Source of the DNA: Actinomadura fibrosa
GTDB taxonomy: Bacteria > Actinomycetota > Actinomycetes > Streptosporangiales > Streptosporangiaceae
Length of the DNA stretch: 43,177 bases
Direction: 5' to 3'
Assembly: GCF_900659615.1 (NCBI RefSeq)
Contig: NZ_CAACUY010000062.1
Span: forward strand, 1 to 43,177
The notes below the pieces were generated by a model. The model had not been told where the DNA came from, did not search any database, and saw only the letters and a list, made by a program, of their open reading frames with translations. The translations under genes and the position numbers were made by a program. Position 1 is the first letter of the stretch. Every line of letters starts with the position of its first letter. Positions 9,601 to 20,400 of the stretch are shown here, piece by piece.

Positions 9601-12600
9601 CTCCACCATGTAGGCGATGCGATCGGCCGGATAATCCGGGTCGATCGGCACATAAGCCGCGCCCGCCTTCAACACCGCCAGGATCGCGACCACGAGGTCA
9701 GCCGAACGCGGCAGTGCCAAGGCGACGAACTGCTCCGGGCCGACACCCCGATCCACCAGATGACGCGCCAGCCGATTCGCCCGCGCGTTCACCTCGCCAT
9801 ACGTCCAGGACACGCCCTCGAACGTGACCGCGAGCGCATCCGGGGACGCCGCCGCCCGCGCCTCGAACAGCGCCGGGATCGTCGCCCGCTCCACCGGCTC
9901 GGCGCGCCCGCCCGCCCACTTGCGGAGGATCGTGCGGCGCTCGGCGCGTTCCAGGATTTCCGCGGCGCCGATCGGCGCGTCCGGTGCCGCGACCAGCTCG
10001 CGGACGAGCCGGTCGAAGCGCGCCGCGATCGACTCCGCGGTGGCCGGGTCGAAGAGGTCGAGCGCGTACTCCAGGGCGGCCTCGATCCCGGCGGGGGCGC
10101 CGTCGCCGCCGTGCCGCTCCTCCAGGTACAGCGACAGGTCGTACTTGGCGGCGGTGGACGGGAGGGGCTCGGCGCCGCCCGTCAGGCCGTCGAGTTCGAG
10201 CGTCGCCTCGGGGTTGTTCTGGAACGACAGGACGACCTGGAACAGCGGGTGCCGCGCCATCGACCGGGCCGGGTTGAGGACCTCGACGAGCCGCTCGAAC
10301 GGCAGGTCCTGGTGCGCGTAGGCGGCGAGGTCGGTCTCCTTGACCCGCGCGACCAGGTCGCGGAAGGACGGGTCGCCGGAGGTGTCGGTGCGCAGCACGA
10401 GCATGTTGACGAACATGCCGACGAGGTCGTCCAGGGCCTCGTCGGTCCGGCCCGCGATCGGCGAGCCGATCGGCACGTCCGTGCCCGCCCCGAGCCGCGT
10501 CAGCAGCGCCGCGTACGCGGCCTGCATGACCATGAAGAGGCTCGCGCCGCTCTCGCGCGCCAGGGCGAGGAGCCCGGCGTGCACGTCGGCGTCCAGGGTG
10601 AAGGCGTGGGTGCCGCCCCGGTAGGACGCCTCGGCGGGACGCGGGCGGTCCGCCGGGAGGGGCAGTTCCTCGGGCAGCCCGGCGAGGGCGTCCCGCCAGT
10701 ACGCGATCTGCTGCGAGACCAGGCTGTCCGGGTCGTCCTCGGAGCCGAACAGCTCGCGCTGCCAGAGCGTGTAGTCGGCGTACTGGACGGGCAGCGGCGC
10801 CCACCGCGGCTCCCGCCCCTCGGCGCGCGCCGCGTAGGCGAGCAGGACGTCGCGGGCGAGCGGCGCCATCGACCAGCCGTCCGCGGCGATGTGGTGCAGG
10901 ACGAGCAGGAGGACGTGCTCGCCGCCGCCGAGGCCGAACAGCAGGGCCCGCAGCGGCGGCTCGACCGACAGGTCGAAGCCGCGCCCGACGGCGGCGGCCA
11001 GCGCGGCGGGCAGCCGCGCCTCGTCCGTCTCGACGACGTCGAGGCGGGGGCGGGCGTCGGCGGGGTCGAGGACGAGCTGCCGGGGGGTGCCGGAGCCGTC
11101 CGGGAAGATCGTGCGGAGCGGCTCGTGCCGGGCGGTGATGTCGGCGAGCGCGCCGCGCAGCGCGTCCCGGTCGATCGCGCCGGACAGCCGGAGCGCGACC
11201 GGCATGAGGAAGGTGGCGGAGGCGCCCTCGAACCGGTTGAGGAACCACAGCCGCTGCTGCGCGTACGACAGCGGGACCACGCCGGGGCGCTCGGCCGGGA
11301 CGAGCGGCGGGCGCGCCGTCCCCACCGCCTCACCGAGACGGGCTGCGAGGCCCGCGACGGTCGGTGCCTCGAATAGCGCGCGGACGGGCAGCTCGGCGCC
11401 GAGCGCGGAGCGGACGCGGCTGACCAGGCGGGTCGCGGTGAGCGAGTCGCCGCCGAGGTCGAAGAACCCGTCGTCCACGCCGACCCTCGGCACGCCGAGG
11501 ACCTCGGCGAACAGCCCGCAGAGGATCTCCTCCTGGGGCGTGCGCGGCGCGCGGCCTTCGGTGACGACGGGGGCGTCGGGGGCGGGCAGCGCGGACCGGT
11601 CCAGCTTCCCGTTGACCGTCAGCGGCAGCGCGTCCAGGGCGGTGAACGACGGGACCATGTAGTCGGGCAGGCGCGCGGCGGCGAACCGGCGCAGCGCGGC
11701 GAGGTCGAGCTCGCCGGCGGTCCCGGCGGCGGGGACGACGTAGGCGGCGAGGCGCCGGTCGCCGGGCCGGTCCTCGCGGACGGCGACGGCAACCTGGGCG
11801 ACGCCGTCGAAGCCGCGCAGCACGTCCTCGATCTCGCCGGGCTCGACGCGGAAGCCGCGGATCTTGACCTGGTCGTCGGCGCGGCCGAGGTACTCGACGG
11901 TGCCGTCCGGGCGCCACCGGGCGAGGTCCCCGGTGCGGTACATGCGGTCGCCGGGCGCGCCGAACGGGTCGGCGACGAACCGCTCGGCGGTCAGCGCGGG
12001 CCGCTCGAAGTAGCCGCGGGCGAGCTGCGCGCCCGCCAGGTACAGCTCGCCGGGGACGCCGGGCGGGACGGGCTGGAGCGCGGTGTCCAGCACGTACGCG
12101 CGGGTGTTGCGGTAGGGGGCGCCGATCGAGGGCCGCTCGCTGCGGGCGACGACCTGGTTCAGCGTGTCGACGGTCGCCTCGGTCGGCCCGTAGAAGTTGC
12201 GGGCGGTGAGGCCCGCGGGCAGGGCGCGCAGCTCGTCCCACAGGACGTCGCCGATCGCCTCGCCGCCGAGGAGGATCTGCGCGGGGCGGTGCCGGCCGTC
12301 GCCGTCGAGCAGGCCCGCCTCGCGGAGCGCCTGGAAATGGGACGGCGTCGTGTTGACGAGGTCGATCCGCTCCCGGGCGACGTAGGCGGTGTAGGCCTCG
12401 ACGTCGCGGCGCGTGCGGTCGTCGATGAGGTGCAGTTCGTGGCCGTGGACCATCCAGAGCAGGCCCATCCACGACGTGTCGAACGAGAAGGACGCGAGGT
12501 GCGCGAACCGGAGGCGGCGCCCGCCCGCCTCGGCGACCGCCGGGTCCATGAACGCGTCGCGGTGCGCCTCGTAGTAGTTGAGGACGCCGAGGTGCGGGAC

Positions 12601-14415
12601 GCTCACGCCCTTGGGGCGTCCGGTCGAGCCGGAGGTGTAGATGACGTAGGCGGCGTTGTCCCGGCTCAGCGGCCGAACGCGGTCGGCGTCCGCCGGGTCG
12701 GAGGCGGGCCGTCCGGCGGCGTCCTCCTCCAGGTCGGTGAACGTCTCCGGGGTGAGGGTCAGCGCGGGACGGCAGTCGTCCAGCATGTAGGCGATGCGGT
12801 CGTCGGGGTACTCGGGATCGATCGGGACGTACGCGGCACCGGCCTTCAGCACGCCGAGGATCGCGACGACGATCGCGGGCGTGCGCGGCAGGACCAGCGC
12901 GACGCGGTCCTCGGAGCCGACGCCGCGCGCGATCAGCTCGTGCGCCAGCCGGTTGGCGCGCGCGTTCAGCTCGGCGTAGGTGAGCCGTTCGGTGCCGCAG
13001 ACGAGCGCGACGTCGTCCGGGGTGCGGGCGGCCTGCGCCTCGAACACCTCCGGCACGGTCCCGGACGGGAGGTCCGCGGCGGTGTCGTTCCAGGCCGCGA
13101 GCCGGAGCCGCTCGTCCTCGGTGGCGAGGGCGACGGCGCCGATGGCCTGGGACGAGTCCTCGGCGAACGCCTCCAGGAAGAGCCGGACTCTGGTGAGCAG
13201 CGCCTCGACTACCTCGCGCTCGTAGACGTCGGGGCGGTAGTGCAGGCGCAGCGACAGCCGGTCGTCGGGGACGGCGACGAACGACAGCGGGAAGTGCGTC
13301 GCGTCGTAGGAGTCGGCGGCGGCGATGCGGACGCCGTTGAGCGACCCGTCCATCGAGGACGGGTCGAACGGGTAGTTCTCCAGCACCGTCATGGTGTCGA
13401 ACAGCGCGCCGCCGTGCCCGGCGATCCGCTGGATGTCGGTGAGGCCGAGGTGGTGGTGCGGCAGCAGCGCGGTCTGCTCCTCCTGGAGCCGCTCCATCAG
13501 CGCGGACAGCGGCTCGTCCCGCCGGTACCGGACGCGGACCGGCAGCGTGTTGATGAACAGCCCGATCATCTGCTCGATGCCGGGCAGCTCCGGTGGCCGC
13601 CCGGAGACGGTCGAGCCGAACACCACGTCCTGCGAGCCGAGCAGCCGGCCGAGGACGAGGCCCCACGCGCCCTGGAGCACGGTGCTGAGCGTGACGCCGT
13701 GTCGCCGGGCCGCGCGGGTGAGGCGCCGGGTGGTGCGCTCGTCGAGCTCGGCGGCGGTCCGCTCGGGCCGCGCGGGCGGGCGGCCCGCCGCCTCCGGCGC
13801 GACGAGGCTCGGCTCGCCGACGCCGGAGAGGGCGCTCCGCCACGCCTCCTCGGCGGCGGCGCGGTCCTGCTTCGCGAGCCACGCCAGGTAGTTCTTGTAC
13901 GGGGTGACGCGCGGGAACCCGGTGTCGTGGCCGCCCTGCACGTACAGCAGGAACAACTCGGTCGCGAGGATCGGCGTGGACCAGCCGTCCAGCAGGATGT
14001 GGTGGTTGGTGAGGACGAGGCGGTGCCTGTCGGCGCCCCGGCGCACCAGGACGAACCGCAGCAGCGGCGGCGCCGTCATGTCGAAGCCGCGCGCCCGCTC
14101 CCGCGCGACGACGGCGTCGGCCTCGGCGTCGCCGGCCGCGTCGACCTCCTCCCACGGCAGGTCCACCGTCCGCGGAACGACCTGGACCGGCCGCGACAGG
14201 TCCTCGTGCCAGAACGCGGCGCGCAGGTTGGAGTGCCGGCGCAGCAGCGTGCCCGCGGCGGTCCGCAGCGCGGCGGCGTCGAGCGGCCCCTCCAGGTCGA
14301 GGACGAGCTGCGCCGTGTAGACGTCGGTGTCGTCCGCGTCGAACAGCGCGTGGAAGAAGAAGCCCTGCTGCAGCGGCGACAGCGGCAGGATGTCCTCAAG
14401 GTCACCGCGGTTCAA
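6661..14415 (-). CDS. NRPS, modules 4-5: C-A-T-C-A-T-E
   Basis: A protein of 2584 residues. Order: C4 (1-430, DCL-type opening LEDILPLSPLQQG, HHILLDGWS), A4 (to A10 Lys near 937), T4 (LGGDSL near 990), C5 (about 1040-1470, HHIAADGWS), A5 (to A10 Lys near 1980), T5 (LGGDSI near 2033), and E (about 2075-2560, HHLVVDGVSW and FNYLGR). By hand alignment A5 reads D-F-W-N-V-G-M-V-H, which is essentially the threonine code, so with E it should yield D-allo-Thr. A4 reads about D-T-M-N-L-G-F-V-D, which I cannot assign. The C-terminal tail (GGFTPSDL, then an acidic helix ending GEWEPE) resembles a donor communication segment facing the next protein. The start is TTG at 14415, preceded by GGAGG at 8 bases and overlapping the previous stop; a GTG 15 bases upstream lacks a good ribosome site. 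Confidence 0.96.
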   Translation of the reverse strand: MNRGDLEDILPLSPLQQGFFFHALFDADDTDVYTAQLVLDLEGPLDAAALRTAAGTLLRRHSNLRAAFWHEDLSRPVQVVPRTVDLPWEEVDAAGDAEADAVVARERARGFDMTAPPLLRFVLVRRGADRHRLVLTNHHILLDGWSTPILATELFLLYVQGGHDTGFPRVTPYKNYLAWLAKQDRAAAEEAWRSALSGVGEPSLVAPEAAGRPPARPERTAAELDERTTRRLTRAARRHGVTLSTVLQGAWGLVLGRLLGSQDVVFGSTVSGRPPELPGIEQMIGLFINTLPVRVRYRRDEPLSALMERLQEEQTALLPHHHLGLTDIQRIAGHGGALFDTMTVLENYPFDPSSMDGSLNGVRIAAADSYDATHFPLSFVAVPDDRLSLRLHYRPDVYEREVVEALLTRVRLFLEAFAEDSSQAIGAVALATEDERLRLAAWNDTAADLPSGTVPEVFEAQAARTPDDVALVCGTERLTYAELNARANRLAHELIARGVGSEDRVALVLPRTPAIVVAILGVLKAGAAYVPIDPEYPDDRIAYMLDDCRPALTLTPETFTDLEEDAAGRPASDPADADRVRPLSRDNAAYVIYTSGSTGRPKGVSVPHLGVLNYYEAHRDAFMDPAVAEAGGRRLRFAHLASFSFDTSWMGLLWMVHGHELHLIDDRTRRDVEAYTAYVARERIDLVNTTPSHFQALREAGLLDGDGRHRPAQILLGGEAIGDVLWDELRALPAGLTARNFYGPTEATVDTLNQVVARSERPSIGAPYRNTRAYVLDTALQPVPPGVPGELYLAGAQLARGYFERPALTAERFVADPFGAPGDRMYRTGDLARWRPDGTVEYLGRADDQVKIRGFRVEPGEIEDVLRGFDGVAQVAVAVREDRPGDRRLAAYVVPAAGTAGELDLAALRRFAAARLPDYMVPSFTALDALPLTVNGKLDRSALPAPDAPVVTEGRAPRTPQEEILCGLFAEVLGVPRVGVDDGFFDLGGDSLTATRLVSRVRSALGAELPVRALFEAPTVAGLAARLGEAVGTARPPLVPAERPGVVPLSYAQQRLWFLNRFEGASATFLMPVALRLSGAIDRDALRGALADITARHEPLRTIFPDGSGTPRQLVLDPADARPRLDVVETDEARLPAALAAAVGRGFDLSVEPPLRALLFGLGGGEHVLLLVLHHIAADGWSMAPLARDVLLAYAARAEGREPRWAPLPVQYADYTLWQRELFGSEDDPDSLVSQQIAYWRDALAGLPEELPLPADRPRPAEASYRGGTHAFTLDADVHAGLLALARESGASLFMVMQAAYAALLTRLGAGTDVPIGSPIAGRTDEALDDLVGMFVNMLVLRTDTSGDPSFRDLVARVKETDLAAYAHQDLPFERLVEVLNPARSMARHPLFQVVLSFQNNPEATLELDGLTGGAEPLPSTAAKYDLSLYLEERHGGDGAPAGIEAALEYALDLFDPATAESIAARFDRLVRELVAAPDAPIGAAEILERAERRTILRKWAGGRAEPVERATIPALFEARAAASPDALAVTFEGVSWTYGEVNARANRLARHLVDRGVGPEQFVALALPRSADLVVAILAVLKAGAAYVPIDPDYPADRIAYMVEDAKPVLTLGPDDLDAAGYADTDLGVEISPDHPAYVIYTSGSTGRPKGVVIPHQNVVRLLRSTEQWFDFGPDDVWTLFHSYAFDFSVWELWGPLLYGGRLVVVPYLTSRSPEDFLALLASERVTVLNQTPSAFYQLMAADKASPGTDLALRYVVFGGEALELGRLEDWYSRHPENAPTLVNMYGITETTVHVSYIALDRAYAATAPGSLIGTGIPDLRVYVLDGRLQPVPPGVTGELYVAGAGLARGYLNRHALTAERFVADPYGEPGTRMYRTGDLGRWRRDGTLEYLGRADQQVQLRGFRIEPGEIEAVLARHEAVEDVVVVVRDEKLIAYVAGTGTDIDSAGLRRFAGAELPGHMVPAAVVALDALPLTANGKLDRAALPAPDFGAAVSSRAPRTAAEETLAGLFAEVLNLDRVGIDDGFFDLGGDSIIAIQLVSRARQSGLLVSPREVFQHQTVAELAAVARPAAEGERVEAEAPGAGIGRVPATPIMRWFQDLHGPTRDYSQRMLLQVPPGLGVDRLTAALQTVLDHHDMLRLRVTGTDDPGGADFEVAERGAVDAAPLVRRVDVAGLDGEALRGVLREEALAARRGLDPEAGRMARLVWFDAGPDAPGRLLLTLHHLVVDGVSWRILLPDLVTAWAGGELEPVPTSFRRWAQRLAAEASDPARTAELPLWEDVLATPDPLLGTRPLDPSADTFGTARHLTVDLPADVTAPLLTDVPAAFHGRVNDVLLTGLALAAAEWRRERGVSDETAVLIDLEGHGREEVVPGVDLSRTAGWFTSIFPVRLDAGWVEPADVREGGQAVGTALKRVKEQLREIPDNGIGYGLLRHLNPVTGERLGGRPDPQIAFNYLGRSAADEAADWGPAGQAEAAALGGGQDDALGLVHAVEVNAHTRDLPGGPELSATWTWAGGLLDEAAVRDLADRWFAALRGLVAHVVDGAADGPVGGFTPSDLSLVDVSQDEIDELAAELDGEWEPE
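8930..9907 (-). repeat. Threonine adenylation-domain repeat, copy in module 5
   Basis: Aligns with 16657-17634 at a constant offset of 7727 bases. By eye the two are nearly identical across the A1-A6 region, with a stretch of 113 identical bases at 9695-9807 against 17422-17534, including third codon positions. This level of identity exceeds that between any other pair of A domains here and points to recent duplication or gene conversion of the threonine-specific core. Confidence 0.85.
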
Positions 14416-17400
14416 TGCTGGTTCCTCCACGCGCTCTGCAGCTTGTCGATCTCGTTCTGGTCCAGGTCGACGAGCAGGTCGGACGGAGTGAACCCGCCGG
14501 CCGCCGCGCCGTCGTCCGCGGCCGCGGCGACGTGCGCGACGAGGCCGCGCAGCGCGTCGGCCCAGGCGTCCGCCAGCTCCCGCACCGCGTCCTCGTCGAG
14601 CAGCCCGCCGGGCCACGTCCAGGTCGCGGACAGCACGGGCCCGCCGGGCAGGTCCCGGGTGACGGCGTTGACCTCCAGGACGTGCGCGGCCGGCATCCGG
14701 GGGTCCTCGCCGGGGAGCGGCTCCTCCGGCGCGACGCTCCAGTCGGAGCCCTCCGCGCCGGGCGCGATCCGGCCCAGGTAGTTGAAGGCGATCTGCGCGG
14801 GCGGGAGCTCGGCGAGCTCCCCGTCCGGGTCCCCGCCGCAGTACCGCAGCAGCCCGTACCCGGTGCCGGGCGGGACGGCCCTGAGCTGCTCCTTCACGTT
14901 CTTCAGCGCGGCGCCCGCGGCGGGGCCGCCGGACCGCACCTCGGCCCAGTCGGCGGCCCCGGCGTCGACGCGGACGGGGTGGATCGTGGTGAACCAGCCC
15001 GCGGTGCGCGACAGGTCCGCGCCTGGCACGGTGTCGTCGCGGCCGTGCCCCTCCAGGTCGACGAGCACGCCGGTGCCGCGGCCGCCGCGGTGCCGCCGCC
15101 ACTGCGCGACGGCGAGCGCGAGGCCGGTGAGCAGCACGTCGTTGGCGCGGCCGTGGAACGCCGCCGGGACGTCGGTGAGCAGCGGCCCGGTGACGTCGGC
15201 GGGCAGCTCGACCGACAGCGACCGGGCGCGGGCCGCGATGTCGGCGCGCGGGTCGAGCGGGCGGGCGGCGAGCCGCTGGTCGGGGCCGTCGGCGATGTCG
15301 AGCCAGTCCTCCAGCTCGTCCGCGTCCGGGACCGCGGTGGTGAGGCGCTGCGCCCAGCGGCGGAACGAGGTCGGCACGGGCTCCAGCTCTCCCCCGGCCC
15401 ACGCGGTGACGAGGTCCGGGAGGAGGAACCGCCACGACACGCCGTCCACGACGAGGTGGTGCAGGACGACGAGCAGCCGGCCCTGGTCGCGGCCCGCGTC
15501 GAACCAGACGAGCTGCGCCACCGTCCCGGCCACCGGGTCCAGGCGGTCGCGGGCGGCGGCGGCCTGCTCGGCGACGACGGCGGCGAGCTTGTCGGGGTCC
15601 ATGCCGCCGGTGTCCACGCGGGTCACGAGCGGGGCGGCGTCCACCGCGCCGGGCGGCCGGACGACCGGCTGCCAGGCGCCGTCCTCGACGTCCAGCCGCA
15701 GGCGGAGGACGTCGTGGTGGTCCAGGAGGGTCTGGAGCGCGGCGGCCAGCCGGTCCGCGCCGAGGTCCGGGGGCGTGCGGAGCAGCATCGACTGGTGGAA
15801 CCCGGCGATCAGCGACGCGTCGCCGCCGACCCGGTCGCGCAGCCACGCCACGATCGGGGTGACCGGGACCGGCCCGACGCCCGCGCCGGGCGGCTCGGCC
15901 TCGATCCGCTCGTCCTCGCCCGCGGGCCGCGCGACGGCGGCCAGCTCCTCCACGGTCTGGTGCTGGAACACCTCGCGCGGCGTGATGACGAGCCCGGACC
16001 GGCGGGCCCGCGACACGAGCTGGATCGCGATGATCGAGTCGCCGCCGAGGTCGAAGAACCCGTCGTCGATCCCGACCCGCTCCAGGTTCAGGACCTCCGC
16101 GACCAGCCCGGCGAGGATCTCCTCCTGCGCGGTGCGGGGCGCGCGGGACGACACCTTCGCCGACAGGCCGGGGTCGGGCAGCGCCGCGCGGTCGAGCTTG
16201 CCGTTGACCGTGAGCGGGAGCGCCTCCAGCTCGACGACCACCGCGGGGACCATGTGGTCGGGCAGTTCCGCACCCGCGAACCGGCGCAGCTCGGCCGAGT
16301 CGATCACCGAGTCGGTGCCCTCGCCCGCCACGTAGGCGACGAGGCGCCCGTCGCGGACCACGACGGCCACGTCCCTGACGGCCTCGTGCCGCGCGAGGAC
16401 GGCCTCGATCTCGCCCGGCTCGATCCGGAACCCGCGCAGCTGCACCTGCTGGTCGCTGCGGCCGAGGTATTCGAGGCGGCCGTCGTCCAGCCACCGCCCG
16501 ACGTCGCCCGTCCGGTACATGCGGGTGCCGGGCTCGCCGTAGGGGTCGGCCACGAACCGCTCGGCGGACAGGCCCGGCCGGTTGAGGTAGCCGCGCGCCA
16601 GGCCCGCGCCCGCCACGTACAGCTCGCCCGTCACGCCCGGCGGAACCGGCTGGAGCCGCCCGTCCAGGACGTAGACGCGCAGGTCAGGGATACCCGTTCC
16701 GATGACGCTGCCGGACGCGGTCGCCGCTGTGGCCCGGTCCAGCGCGATGTACGAGACGTGCACCGTGGTCTCGGTGATCCCGTACATGTTGACCAGGGTC
16801 GGGGCGTTCTCGGCGTGCCGGGAGTACCAGTCCTCCAGGCGGCCCAGCTCCAGCGCCTCGCCGCCGAACACCACGTACCGCAGCGCCAGATCGGCGCCCG
16901 GGTTCTCCCGGTCGGCGGCCATGAGCTGGTAGAACGCCGACGGCGTCTGGTTCAGGACGGTGACCCGCTCCGCCTCCAGCAGCCGCAGGAACTCCTCCGG
17001 CGAGCGCGAGGTCAGGTACGGGACGACCACGAGGCGCCCGCCGTACAGGAGGGAGCCCCACAGCTCCCACACGGTGAAGTCGAAGGCGTAGGAGTGGAAC
17101 AGCGTCCAGACGTCGTCCGGCCCGAAGTCGAACCACTGCTCCGTCGAGCGCAGCAGCCGCACGACGTTCTGATGCGGGATCACCACGCCCTTGGGACGGC
17201 CGGTCGAGCCCGACGTGTAGATGACGTACGCCGGATGGTCGGGCGAGATCTCCACGCCCAGGTCGGTGTCGGCGTAGCCCGCCGCGTCGAGGTCGTCCGG
17301 GCCCAGGGTCAACACGGGCTTGGCGTCCTCGACCATGTAGGCGATGCGATCGGCCGGATAGTCAGGGTCGATCGGCACATAAGCCGCGCCCGCCTTCAAC

Positions 17401-20400
17401 ACCGCCAGAATCGCCACGACCAGGTCAGCCGAACGCGGCAGTGCCAAGGCGACGAACTGCTCCGGGCCGACACCCCGATCCACCAGATGACGCGCCAGCC
17501 GATTCGCCCGCGCGTTCACCTCGCCATACGTCCACGACACGCCCTCGAACGTGACCGCGAGCGCATCCGGGGACGCCGCCGCCTGCGCCTCGAACAGTGC
17601 CGGGATCGTCGCCCGCTCCACCGGCTCGGCGCGCCTGCCCGCCCAGTGGCCGAGGATCGCGGCGCGCTCCTCGGCGGCGAGGACGTCGGCGGCGCCGATC
17701 GGCGCGTCCGGGTCGGCGAGCAGCGCGGACAGGTACCGCTCGAAGCGGGCGATGAGGCGCTCGGCGGTCGCCGGGTCGTAGCGGTCGAGCGCGTACTCCA
17801 GCTCGCCGTCGAAGCCGTCGGGCCGCTCGGTGAGGATCATCAGCAGGTCGAACCGGGACACGCCGGCGTGCAGCGGCTCCAGCACGGCGCTGAACCCGGG
17901 CAGCTCCAGCCGCGCCTCGGGATTGTTCTGGAACGTCAGCCCGATCTGGAACAGCGGGTGGCGGCCGAGGTGCCGCGGCGGGTTGAGGACCTCGACGAGC
18001 CGCTCGAACGGGACGTCCTGGTGCGCGTAGGCGGCGAGGTCGGTCTCCTTGACCCGCGCGACCAGGTCGCGGAACGACGGGTCGCCGGAGGTGTCGGTGC
18101 GGAACACGAGCATGTTGACGAACATGCCGACGAGGTCGTCCAGGGCCTCGTCGGTCCGGCCCGCGATCGGCGAGCCGATCGGCACGTCCGTGCCCGCCCC
18201 GAGCCGCGTCAGCAGGGCGGCGAACGCGGCCTGCGCGACCATGAACGCGCTGGCGCCGGTGTCGCGGGCGAGGCCGAGCAGCCGGTCTCGGACGTCCGTG
18301 CCCAGCCGGAACCGGGCCGTCGCGCCGCGGTAGGTCGCCTGCTCCGGGCGGGGCCGGTCGGCGGGGATCGGCAGCTCCTCGGGCAGCCCGGCGAGGGCGT
18401 CCCGCCAGTACGCGATCTGCCGGTAGACCAGGCTGTCCGGGTCGTCCTCGGAGCCGAGGAGCTCCTGCTGCCAGAGCGTGTAGTCGGCGTACTGGACGGG
18501 CAGCGGCGCCCAGTCCGGCTCCCGCCCCTCGGCACGGGCCGCGTAGGCGGTGATGAGGTCGCGGGCGAGCGGCGCCATCGACCAGCCGTCGCCGCCGACG
18601 TGGTGCATGAGCAGCAGCGCGACGTGCTCCTCGGGGCCGACGCGGAACAGGTGGGCGCGCAGCGGCGGCTCGGCGGAGATGTCGAAGGCGTAGCCCGCGG
18701 CCATCGCGAGCCGCATCGGCAGCTCCGCCTCGCCCGTCTCGGTGATCTCCAGTTCGGGGCGGGCGGCGGCCGCGTCCAGGACGAGCTGGCGGGGCACGCC
18801 GCCGCTGTCGGGCAGGACCGTGCGGAGCGTCTCGTGCCGCTCGACGAGGTCGCCGATCGCGGCGCGGAGCGCGGCCACGTCCAGGGCGCCGCGGATGCGG
18901 ATCGCGGCGGGCATGTTGTAGGTGGCGGACGGCCCCTCGAACCGGTTGAGGAACCACAGCCGCTGCTGCGCGTACGACGGCGGCACCACGGCGGGCCGCT
19001 CGCGCCGCTCCAGCGCGGGCCGGTCCGGCTCGCCGCCGGGCCCGTCGAGCAGCCCGTCCAGCCGCGCGGCGAGGCCCGCGACGGTCGGCGCCTCGAACAG
19101 CGCGCGGACGGGCAGCTCCACGCCGAGCGCGCGGCGGACGCGGCCGACGACCCGCATGGCGATGAGCGAGTTGCCGCCGAGCGCGAAGAAGTCGTCGTCG
19201 GCGCCGACGCGGTCCACGCCGAGCAGCCCGGCGAACACGGCCGCGACGGCCTCCTCCCGCGGCCCGGCGGGGGCGCGGTAGGCGGTCCCGGCGGCGGGCG
19301 CGAGCTCGGGCCTCGGCAGCGCCTTGGTGTCGACCTTGCCGTTCGGGGTGAGGGGCAGCGCGTCCAGGACGACGACGGCGGCGGGCACCATCGCCTCGGG
19401 CAGGCTCTCCCGGACGTGGGCGCGGAGCTCCTCGGGGTCCACGGTCTCGCCGGGCGCGGCGACGACGTAGGCGACGAGCCGCTTCACGCCGGGTCCGGCC
19501 TCCGCCGGAGCGGGCGCCGGAAGCGGCGCCGGGGCGAGGGCGGCGGCGCGGCGCTCCTCGGCGCCGGGCAGGTCGAGGCCCTCGACGGTCACGGCGCCGC
19601 CGGTCGCGACGGCGGCCTCCAGGACGTCCCGGAACCAGCCGGCGAGCCGCTCGGCGGTGCCGCGGTCGAACAGGTCGAGCGCGTACTCCAGCGTCCCGGC
19701 GAGGGCGCCCGGCTCGGTGCGGGAGTCCTCCAGCAGGAACTCCAGGTCGAACTTGGCGACGCCCGGGTCGACCGGCTCGACGGCGACGTTCAGGCCGGGC
19801 AGCTCGACGGACGCCTCGGGGTTGTTCTGGAGGGTCAGCATGACCTGGAACAGCGGGTGCCGGGCCAGCGACCGGACCGGGTTGAGCACCTCGACGAGCC
19901 GCTCGAACGGGACGTCCTGGTGCGCGTAGGCGGCGAGGTCGGTCTCCCGGACGCGGGCGAGCAGCTCGGCGAACGCCGGGTCGCCGGAGGTGTCGGTGCG
20001 CAGCACGAGCGTGTTGACGAACACGCCGACGAGGTCGTCGAGGGCCGCGTCGGTGCGCCCGGCGACGGGCGAGCCGATCGGGACGTCGGTGCCGGCGCCG
20101 AGCCGGGTGAGCAGGGCCGCGAGCGCGGCCTGGAGCACCATGAACACGCTGACCTGGTGGTCGCGGGCCAGCGTCCGCAGCCCCTCGGCGACGTCCGCGG
20201 GGACCGCGAAGGCGACCTGGCCGCCGCGGTAGGACGCCCGCTCGGGGCGCGGCCGGTCGGCGGGCAGCGCGATCTCGGCGGGCAGCCCGGCGAGCGCGTC
20301 CCTCCAGTGGGCGAGCTGGCGGGCGGCGAGGCTGTCCGGGTCGTCCTCGGAGCCGAGCAGCTCCCGCTGCCACACGGCGTAGTCGGCGTACTGGACGGGC

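Noticed and set aside
14416..16494. N-terminal extension of the second synthetase (and of the third up to 7717)
   Set aside because: The extensions overlap the preceding genes out of frame, read as Arg/Pro/Ala-rich nonsense, and the true starts have ribosome sites next to DILPLSPLQQG.
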